A DNA stretch of 8,889 bases, taken from assembly GCA_003158415.1 (NCBI GenBank), contig PMJA01000378.1:1-8889 (forward strand), written 5' to 3'. The position numbers were made by a program, and so were the translations under genes. Every line of letters begins with the position of its first letter. Positions within the stretch are counted from its first letter, which is position 1. The notes under the pieces are model-generated. The model did not search any database and was not told where the DNA came from. It was given only the letters and a program-made list of their open reading frames with translations. The stretch is from Methylobacter sp. GTDB lineage: Bacteria; Pseudomonadota; Gammaproteobacteria; Methylococcales; Methylomonadaceae. Positions 1 through 8,889 of the stretch are shown here, one piece after another.

Positions 1-173
1 AAATTGTTGCTATCGGCGGACTAGCGTTTGATGGGTCTGTACTTGCACGCGTGGCAAGTCTGCCTACGCGCGATCAAGGTATCGCTCTGTTAATGTCTGT
101 AATGAAAGCGCCTGTTGAGAAATTTGTGCGTACATTGGCGGCCGTTAAAGATCAGATGCAAGAAGCCGCATAA
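1..173 (+). CDS. rplJ: 50S ribosomal protein L10, C-terminal part (5' end outside window)
   Basis: L10 anchors the L7/L12 dimers to 23S rRNA at the base of the ribosomal stalk; in enterobacteria it also represses its own operon by binding the leader mRNA. Only the last 56 codons are here, read in the frame that starts at base 3 and ends at TAA 171-173. The translation includes the segment LARVASLPTRDQGIALLMSV and ends KFVRTLAAVKDQMQEAA, which matches the C-terminal end of gammaproteobacterial L10 (E. coli has LVRTLAAVRDAKEAA). This end carries the helix to which L12 N-terminal domains bind. It lies 45 bases upstream of rplL with no hairpin or promoter that I can see between them, so the two should be cotranscribed. 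Identification rests on this C-terminal similarity and on gene order; the RNA-binding N-terminal domain cannot be judged. Confidence 0.95.
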   Translation, partial: IVAIGGLAFDGSVLARVASLPTRDQGIALLMSVMKAPVEKFVRTLAAVKDQMQEAA

Positions 174-218
174 GCATTAACATCCAGTTTTAAACCTATT
201 ACTAAAGAGGAATATACA

Positions 219-584
219 ATGGCGATCTCACAAGCCGATATTTTAGACGCGGTCTCTAACATGACCATTATGGAAATTGTTGATTTAATTTCAGCGATGG
301 AAGAAAAATTCGGCGTATCTGCTGCTGTTGCAGCGGCGGCGCCTGCTGCGGCTGCAGCAGTAGTCGAAGAGCAAACAGAATTTGATGTTATTTTGACTTC
401 TTTTGGCGAAAACAAAGTGTCTGTAATTAAAACAGTGCGTAGCATCACCGGTTTGGGCTTAAAAGAAGCCAAAGATGCGGTTGAAGGCGTCCCCACTGTC
501 CTGAAAGAAGGCGTACCTAAAGCTGAAGCTGAAGATGTTAAAAAGCAGCTTACTGAAGCGGGCGCTACTGTCGAAATTAAATAA
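219..584 (+). CDS. rplL: 50S ribosomal protein L7/L12, complete
   Basis: Multicopy stalk protein that recruits EF-Tu, EF-G, IF2 and release factors to the ribosome and stimulates their GTPase activity. The 121 residues match the family length (about 120). The N-terminal dimerisation and L10-binding domain covers about residues 1-32 ([12 protein letters not shown] to MEEKFGV). A flexible hinge of mostly alanine and proline spans about 34-49, and the globular C-terminal domain runs from about 53 (TEFDVIL) to 121. The factor-binding face is intact: KVSVIKTVR at 66-74 corresponds to E. coli K65-R73, followed by the conserved [15 protein letters not shown]. The ATG start is well supported by AAAGAGG at 204-210, eight bases upstream. 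Its product is needed in about four copies per ribosome, so high expression relative to rpoB is expected, which fits the hairpins that follow it. No oddities. Confidence 0.98.
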   Translation: MAISQADILDAVSNMTIMEIVDLISAMEEKFGVSAAVAAAAPAAAAAVVEEQTEFDVILTSFGENKVSVIKTVRSITGLGLKEAKDAVEGVPTVLKEGVPKAEAEDVKKQLTEAGATVEIK

Positions 585-604
585 TCATATTTTGACGCAA
601 TTGA

Positions 605-627
605 AGAGACGCAGTCCCTGCGTCTCT
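605..627 (+). other. First rplL-rpoB intergenic hairpin
   Basis: AGAGACGCAG (605-614) and CTGCGTCTCT (618-627) are perfect inverted complements, giving a 10-bp stem with a 3-base loop that may open to 5. It begins 20 bases after the rplL stop. No T run follows (ACTTAAAG), so it is not an intrinsic terminator by itself. By position it could protect the 3' end of the rplL message, serve as a processing site, or be part of the attenuator between ribosomal and polymerase genes. The structure is seen; the role is inferred. Confidence 0.75.
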
Positions 628-638
628 ACTTAAAGTAT

Positions 639-666
639 GGCTGGTGGCTGTTGCCACCGGCCTTTT
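639..666 (+). terminator. Attenuator-like hairpin before rpoB
   Basis: GGCTGGTGGC (639-648) pairs with GCCACCGGCC (653-662), a GC-rich 10-bp stem with one G-U pair and a TGTT loop, followed directly by TTTT (663-666) and then ACTGTTTG. The strong stem with a short, imperfect U tract is what a leaky intrinsic terminator looks like. In E. coli an attenuator in the rplL-rpoB gap lets only a minority of transcripts continue into rpoBC, and this hairpin is in the equivalent place. Partial read-through is inferred from the weak U tract and from the essential gene downstream. Confidence 0.7.
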
Positions 667-692
667 ACTGTTTGTAGAAATACACAGTAGAA
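663..692 (+). other. Weak third hairpin overlapping the attenuator T run
   Basis: TTTTACTGT (663-671) can pair with ACAGTAGAA (684-692), nine pairs including one G-U, with a 12-base loop. It uses the same T run that would serve as the terminator tail of the preceding hairpin and ends just upstream of the rpoB translation start region. The pairing is AT-rich and may be chance; it could modulate ribosome access or anti-termination. Confidence 0.3.
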
Positions 693-723
693 ATAATTCA
701 TGACGAAAAGGTTTGGAAGCGAT

Positions 724-3700
724 ATGTCCTACTCTTTTACCGAAAAAAAGCGTATTCGAAATAACTTTGGGAAAAGTACGGAAGTACTTGAGGTTCCCTA
801 TCTCCTGGCAACGCAGATTAATTCATATGCCGGCTTTTTGCAATCGGGCGTTACGCCTGAAAAGCGGGTAGAGCTTGGCCTGCATGCAGCATTTTCCAGT
901 GTTTTCCCTATTGAAAGCCATTCCGGCTATGCGGTGCTGCAATATGTAAAGTACCGGTTAGGGGAACCCACTTTTGACGTAAGAGAGTGCCAACAAAGAG
1001 GCGCAACTTATGCAGCCCCGTTGCGGGTATTAGTGCGCCTGGTTATCTATGATAAAGAGGCTGCCGCAAATGCCAAGGTTGTTAAAGACATCCGTGAGCA
1101 AGAAGTCTACATGGGCGAATTGCCGTTAATGACCGATAACGGCACTTTTGTCATCAACGGCACAGAGCGCGTTATTGTCTCTCAATTACATCGTTCGCCC
1201 GGTGTGTTTTTTGACCATGACAAGGGCAAGACGCATTCGTCAGGAAAGTTATTATTTAATGCGAGGGTGATCCCTTATCGCGGCTCCTGGCTGGACTTTG
1301 AATTTGACCACAAAGATTGTGTTTATGTGCGTATAGACCGTCGTAGAAAAATTCCCGCAACGATTTTACTCAGAGGTTTAGGTTACGATAACGAAGAGAT
1401 GATTAACATTTTCTTCGAAACCAATAAATTTACCCTGAGTGCTGAAAAATGCCTGTTCCATATCGTGCCGGAAAGAATGCGCGGTGAAATTGCTGCATTT
1501 GATATTAAACACAACGGTCAGGTGTTGGTAGAAGAAGGGCGACGCATCACGGCCAAGCATATTCGTGAAATGAATAAAGCGGGTTTGACTGAAGTAGACG
1601 TGCCAAAAGAATATCTTGTCGGCAAGATTTTAGGGCATAACCTGATCGATCTGACAACCGGCGAACTGGTAGCTCACGTCAACGATGAGCTGACGGCGGC
1701 GTTAATAGAGCGCAGCATAGAAAGCGGTATTACTGAAATTAACACCCTGTTCGTAAACGATCTGGATAATGGCCCTTATATCAGTAACGCCATGAGGCTG
1801 GATACCACTTCCAATGCCTTGGAAGCGTTGGTTGAAATCTACCGTATGATGCGTCCCGGCGAGCCGCCTACTAAAGAATCCGCCGAAAACCTGTTCCAGA
1901 ATTTGTTCTTTACCGACGAGCGATATGATTTATCTACCGTGGGCAGAATGAAATTTAACCGTCGCTTAGGACGTGAAGAAACTACAGGCCCCGGCACGTT
2001 AACCAAAGAAGACATCATTGCAGTTCTTAAAGAGCTGATTGCTATCCGTAACGGCAACGGCACTGTAGACGATATTGACCATTTAGGTAACAGACGGGTG
2101 CGTTCGGTCGGTGAAATGATCGAAAATCAATTCCGGGTCGGTTTGGTTAGGGTTGAGCGCGCGGTTAAGGAGCGTCTGACGCTGGCAGATTCCGAAGGAT
2201 TGATGCCGCAGGAAATTATTAATGCGAAGCCGGTTTCTGCCGCCGTTAAAGAATTTTTTGGCTCCAGTCAGTTGTCGCAGTTCATGGATCAAAATAATCC
2301 GTTATCGCAAGTGACGCATAAGCGCCGCGTATCGGCTTTAGGGCCGGGTGGCTTGGCGAGGGAGCGTGCCGGTTTTGAAGTGCGTGACGTACATGCCACT
2401 CATTATGGCCGCGTATGCCCGATCGAGACGCCTGAAGGCCCCAACATCGGTTTGATAAACTCGTTATCGGTTTATGCGCGTACCAATAACTACGGCTTTT
2501 TGGAAACGCCTTACCGTAAAGTCATCAACGGCATCGTAACCGATCAGGTCGATTATTTGTCGGCGATTGAGGAAGGTGAGTTTGTTATTGCTCAGGCCAG
2601 TGTTGCCGTCGACGAGCAAGGCAAGCTGGTCGAAGGCTTGGTATCCTGCCGACATAAGGACGAGTTTGCTTTGGCCATGTCTGACACCGTGCAGTATATG
2701 GACGTATCGTCCAAGCAGATCGTATCAGTTGCGGCGTCCATTATTCCGTTCCTTGAACATGATGATGCTAACCGGGCGTTGATGGGTTCAAACATGCAGC
2801 GTCAGGCTGTTCCTACACTGAGGGCTGAAAAGCCGTTAGTGGGCACGGGCATGGAAAGAACCGTCGCTAAAGATTCCGGGGTGACTGTCGTTGCCGCTCG
2901 TGGCGGTAGCATTGAAGCGGTGGATGCGGCCAGAATCGTAGTACGCGTCAATGATACGGAAACCGAAACCGGTGCGCCGGGTGTTGATATTTATAATCTG
3001 ACTAAATATACCCGTTCCAACCAAAATACCTGTATCAATCAAAAGCCTTTGGTAAAGCCGGGCGATATCGTTAATGCCGGTGATATTCTGGCAGACGGCC
3101 CATCCACCGATATGGGCGAATTGGCATTGGGCCAGAATATGCTGGTCGCATTTATGCCCTGGAACGGCTACAACTTTGAAGATTCTATTTTAGTATCCGA
3201 GCGTGTAGTCAAAGAAGACCGTTTTACGACGATACATATCGAAGAAAAAACTTGCGTTGCGCGTGACACAAAACACAGCCCGGAAGAAATTACCGCCGAT
3301 ATTCCTAATGTCAGCGAAGAAGCCTTATCTAAACTGGATGAGTCGGGCATTGTCTATGTCGGTGCGGAAGTTAAGGGTGGCGATATTTTGGTGGGTAAAG
3401 TTACCCCTAAAGGTGAGACACAATTAACTCCTGAAGAAAAACTGTTACGTGCAATTTTTGGCGAAAAAGCCGCCGACGTAAAAGATACTTCATTACGTGT
3501 GCCTGGTAGTATTGAAGGGACAGTTATCGATGTGCAGGTGTTTACCCGCGACGGCGTCAAGAAAGACAAGCGCGCGCTGGATATTGAGCAGGAAGAAATC
3601 AAGCGCTATAGGAAAGACCTTGATGACCAGCTTAAAATTCTCGAAGAAGATATTTTTGCGCGTGTCGCCAGAATGCTGGTGGGTAAGGTCGCCCAATCAG

Positions 3701-4815
3701 GACCCGGCGGACACAAGGCGGGAGCTGAGATTACACAGGGCTATCTGGATGGTTTGCGGCATTCGGAATGGCTTAAAATCAAAATGAAGGATGAAGATAT
3801 TAATCTTCAACTGGAAACTGTTGTGCTTCAGGTCGAGCAGCAGCGTAAAGATTTTGATGAGAAATTTGAAATCAAACGCAAAAAAATTACCATGGGCGAT
3901 GATTTGGCGCCCGGTGTGCTAAAAATGGTCAAGGTTTATTTGGCGGTTAAAAGGCGCATACAACCCGGCGATAAAATGGCGGGCCGTCACGGAAATAAAG
4001 GGGTTATTTCCATGATCAGGCCAATTGAAGACATGCCATACACGGCGGACGGCAATCCAGTGGATATAGTGTTAAATCCATTGGGTGTGCCTTCGCGGAT
4101 GAACGTAGGGCAGGTGTTGGAAACCCATTTAGGCTGGGCGGCAAAAGGTTTAGGCATCAAGATCGGTAAAATGCTGGAAGCTCAGTACGATCAAGAAAAG
4201 GCCAAGGTGACTGCGATTAGGGAATACCTGGATAAAATTTATAACTGCAGTGGCCGTAAAGAAGATCTGGATTCGTTTACCGATAAAGAAATCCTGGAAA
4301 TGGCTGCCAATCTGGTTGCTGGCGTACCAATGGCTACACCGGTTTTTGATGGTGCTAGCGAAGATGAAATTCGCACGATGTTAAGGCTGGCTGATTTGCC
4401 TGAGCACGGACAAATTACGCTTTATGATGGCTTGACAGGCGAACCGTTTGAGCGGGAAGTGACGGTCGGTTATATGTACATGTTGAAGTTGAACCATTTG
4501 GTCGATGACAAAATGCATGCGCGTTCCACCGGGCCTTACAGTCTTGTCACCCAGCAACCTTTGGGTGGAAAGGCTCAGTTTGGTGGTCAGCGTTTTGGAG
4601 AAATGGAAGTGTGGGCGTTAGAAGCCTACGGTGCGGCTTATACCTTACAGGAAATGCTCACGGTTAAATCAGATGATGTTACCGGCAGAACGCGTATGTA
4701 TAAGAACATAGTCGATGGTGATCATAAAATGGAAGCGGGTATGCCGGAATCCTTTAATGTTTTAATTAAAGAAATCCGTTCATTGGCGGTCAATATAGAA
4801 TTACAGCGGGAATAG
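724..4815 (+). CDS. rpoB: DNA-directed RNA polymerase subunit beta, complete
   Basis: Beta forms one pincer of RNA polymerase and part of the catalytic centre. From the ATG at 724 it has 1363 residues (E. coli 1342). N-terminal [17 protein letters not shown] aligns with E. coli MVYSYTEKKRIRKDFGK, which is why I prefer 724 over the in-frame ATG at 700 that would add eight residues (MTKRFGSD). Neither start has a strong Shine-Dalgarno: GGAAG at 715-719 is close to 724, and AAAAGG at 706-711 lies 12 bases away. The rifampicin pocket is wild type: [14 protein letters not shown] and the SALGPGG serine give D522, H532 and S537 (E. coli D516, H526, S531). NGYNFEDS supplies E819-D820, and [11 protein letters not shown] supplies the active-site lysines K1084 and K1092 (E. 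coli K1065, K1073). The C-terminus, ending [20 protein letters not shown], is complete. Most of the extra length is 13 residues in the variable insert before [14 protein letters not shown], near bases 3670-3760 (contains [14 protein letters not shown]). I believe a similar insert occurs in many non-enteric proteobacteria. Frame is intact throughout. Confidence 0.98.
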   Translation: MSYSFTEKKRIRNNFGKSTEVLEVPYLLATQINSYAGFLQSGVTPEKRVELGLHAAFSSVFPIESHSGYAVLQYVKYRLGEPTFDVRECQQRGATYAAPLRVLVRLVIYDKEAAANAKVVKDIREQEVYMGELPLMTDNGTFVINGTERVIVSQLHRSPGVFFDHDKGKTHSSGKLLFNARVIPYRGSWLDFEFDHKDCVYVRIDRRRKIPATILLRGLGYDNEEMINIFFETNKFTLSAEKCLFHIVPERMRGEIAAFDIKHNGQVLVEEGRRITAKHIREMNKAGLTEVDVPKEYLVGKILGHNLIDLTTGELVAHVNDELTAALIERSIESGITEINTLFVNDLDNGPYISNAMRLDTTSNALEALVEIYRMMRPGEPPTKESAENLFQNLFFTDERYDLSTVGRMKFNRRLGREETTGPGTLTKEDIIAVLKELIAIRNGNGTVDDIDHLGNRRVRSVGEMIENQFRVGLVRVERAVKERLTLADSEGLMPQEIINAKPVSAAVKEFFGSSQLSQFMDQNNPLSQVTHKRRVSALGPGGLARERAGFEVRDVHATHYGRVCPIETPEGPNIGLINSLSVYARTNNYGFLETPYRKVINGIVTDQVDYLSAIEEGEFVIAQASVAVDEQGKLVEGLVSCRHKDEFALAMSDTVQYMDVSSKQIVSVAASIIPFLEHDDANRALMGSNMQRQAVPTLRAEKPLVGTGMERTVAKDSGVTVVAARGGSIEAVDAARIVVRVNDTETETGAPGVDIYNLTKYTRSNQNTCINQKPLVKPGDIVNAGDILADGPSTDMGELALGQNMLVAFMPWNGYNFEDSILVSERVVKEDRFTTIHIEEKTCVARDTKHSPEEITADIPNVSEEALSKLDESGIVYVGAEVKGGDILVGKVTPKGETQLTPEEKLLRAIFGEKAADVKDTSLRVPGSIEGTVIDVQVFTRDGVKKDKRALDIEQEEIKRYRKDLDDQLKILEEDIFARVARMLVGKVAQSGPGGHKAGAEITQGYLDGLRHSEWLKIKMKDEDINLQLETVVLQVEQQRKDFDEKFEIKRKKITMGDDLAPGVLKMVKVYLAVKRRIQPGDKMAGRHGNKGVISMIRPIEDMPYTADGNPVDIVLNPLGVPSRMNVGQVLETHLGWAAKGLGIKIGKMLEAQYDQEKAKVTAIREYLDKIYNCSGRKEDLDSFTDKEILEMAANLVAGVPMATPVFDGASEDEIRTMLRLADLPEHGQITLYDGLTGEPFEREVTVGYMYMLKLNHLVDDKMHARSTGPYSLVTQQPLGGKAQFGGQRFGEMEVWALEAYGAAYTLQEMLTVKSDDVTGRTRMYKNIVDGDHKMEAGMPESFNVLIKEIRSLAVNIELQRE

Positions 4816-4820
4816 CATCC

Positions 4821-4855
4821 AGCAGAGAAGGCGCATACAACTTCTCTGCTTTTTT
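4821..4855 (+). terminator. Intrinsic terminator after rpoB
   Basis: AGCAGAGAAG (4821-4830) and CTTCTCTGCT (4841-4850) are perfect inverted complements separated by a 10-base loop. The stem is followed by TTTTT at 4851-4855, giving six consecutive T when the last stem base is counted. It begins five bases after the rpoB stop codon. Stem length, perfect pairing and T run fit a Rho-independent terminator on the + strand. The stem is only half GC and the loop is long, so read-through into rpoC is possible. It is unexpected here because rpoB and rpoC are normally cotranscribed. Confidence 0.8.
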
Positions 4856-4954
4856 AACCAGGGACTTCGGGCGTTAATCAAACGTAATGTGAGATTATGT
4901 AAACCGATTCTAGCTGCTTGACGCCCTGATTAAAAGTTCGCTTGATGGATAACA
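4856..4954. other. Non-coding gap with permuted complementary segments
   Basis: Between the terminator and the rpoC promoter candidate there is no gene I can support. GGGCGT (4869-4874) is complementary to ACGCCC (4921-4926); the adjoining TTAATCA (4874-4880) is complementary to TGATTAA (4927-4933). Because the order is the same on both arms, the two pairings cross and would make a pseudoknot, or else alternate. Extending the first by TTG gives GGGCGTTAA with TTGACGCCC, nine pairs with one G-U. A small inner hairpin, CGTAAT (4883-4888) with ATTATG (4894-4899), sits in the loop. I do not recognise a riboswitch or small RNA family here. Confidence 0.45.
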
Positions 4955-4984
4955 TCGACAATGCACGGTAGAAGCTCGTATAAC
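4955..4984 (+). promoter_or_regulatory. Candidate sigma70-type promoter for rpoC
   Basis: TCGACA at 4955-4960 (five of six to TTGACA) is followed after 18 bases by TATAAC at 4979-4984 (five of six to TATAAT). Transcription would start near 4990-4992, leaving a leader of about 47 bases with the rpoC Shine-Dalgarno. A promoter here makes sense of the terminator upstream, since rpoC would otherwise depend on read-through. GCACG (4963-4967) and CGTGC (4984-4988) form a short dyad spanning the spacer and -10 box, a possible operator or chance. The match is by eye only. Confidence 0.5.
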
Positions 4985-5024
4985 GTGCCTGAACCTGTTC
5001 TGGGCTACACCAGAAACTATTTAA

Positions 5025-5030
5025 AGAGGA
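5025..5030 (+). promoter_or_regulatory. Shine-Dalgarno that sets the TTG start of rpoC
   Basis: AGAGGA lies seven bases before TTG at 5038-5040, the usual spacing, and shares the core AAAGAGGA with the site in front of rplL. The nearest in-frame ATG (5050) is 19 bases away and would remove the conserved N-terminal residues MKDL. The ribosome binding site therefore supports the rare TTG start. Confidence 0.8.
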
Positions 5031-5037
5031 TAAGCTC

Positions 5038-8889
<3,852 letters not shown>

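Noticed and set aside
152..496. Antisense frame of 114 codons opposite rplL
   Set aside because: It is rich in alanine and serine only because it mirrors the GC-rich alanine hinge of L12; it has no family resemblance and fully overlaps a conserved gene.
2260..2340. Possible rifampicin-resistance substitutions
   Set aside because: The key residues D522, H532 and S537 and their surroundings are the sensitive-type residues.
3661..3760. 13-residue insertion in beta relative to E. coli as a novel domain
   Set aside because: It falls in a known variable insert of the beta subunit, and a similar GK-x-GGP-type segment is, to my knowledge, common in non-enteric proteobacteria.
3497..3787. Same-strand 96-codon frame inside rpoB
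   Set aside because: It is a +1-shifted frame within strongly conserved beta coding sequence, has no ribosome binding site, and its composition is that of an out-of-frame shadow.
4918..4946. TTGACG at 4918 as the -35 box of an rpoC promoter
   Set aside because: At 16-18 bases spacing the best -10 is CTTGAT, only three of six matches; TCGACA with TATAAC downstream is clearly better.
4945..4971. Eight-codon ORF (ATG 4945 to TAG) in the rpoB-rpoC gap as a leader peptide
   Set aside because: No Shine-Dalgarno, no run of regulatory codons, and it lies upstream of the predicted transcription start.
4998..5015. Hairpin TTCTGG/CCAGAA just before the rpoC Shine-Dalgarno
   Set aside because: Only six base pairs with a six-base loop, and it does not cover the ribosome binding site; too weak to call a regulatory element.

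Overview
The window is a stretch of bacterial core chromosome: the end of the ribosomal stalk genes and the two large RNA polymerase genes, all on the + strand in the order rplJ (3' end only), rplL, rpoB, rpoC (5' portion only). This is the classic rplKAJL-rpoBC cluster. The proteins resemble those of Gammaproteobacteria very closely. In rpoC the residue numbering of the zinc cysteines, active-site aspartates and trigger loop coincides with Escherichia coli, and in rpoB the rifampicin region is nearly identical. The moderate base composition, the longer beta-subunit insert and the general protein style would fit a methanotroph-like gammaproteobacterium (Methylococcales), but that assignment is an impression from memory and not proven by anything in the window.

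Layout: 1-173 is the C-terminus of ribosomal protein L10; 219-584 is complete L7/L12; 585-723 is a leader with two strong tandem hairpins, the second followed by a short T run, in the place where E. coli has its rplL-rpoB attenuator; 724-4815 is complete rpoB; 4816-5037 is a 222-base gap; 5038 to the window edge is rpoC, starting with TTG and open at its 3' end.

The functional logic is conventional: L10 and L12 form the ribosomal stalk that recruits translation factors, and beta and beta' form the catalytic crab claw of RNA polymerase. Linking them lets translation and transcription capacity be set together, with attenuation ahead of rpoB lowering polymerase output relative to the stalk proteins.

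The unusual part is the rpoB-rpoC gap. It starts with a textbook intrinsic terminator (perfect 10-bp stem plus T run), continues with about 100 bases containing permuted complementary segments that could form a pseudoknot, and then has a sigma70-type promoter candidate (TCGACA, 18 bases, TATAAC) and a good Shine-Dalgarno sequence before the TTG start. Read literally, beta and beta' would be at least partly uncoupled transcriptionally, although they are needed in equal amounts. Apart from this I see no mobile element, CRISPR array, RNA gene or undescribed system; the remaining open frames, nearly all antisense, are shadows of the conserved genes.
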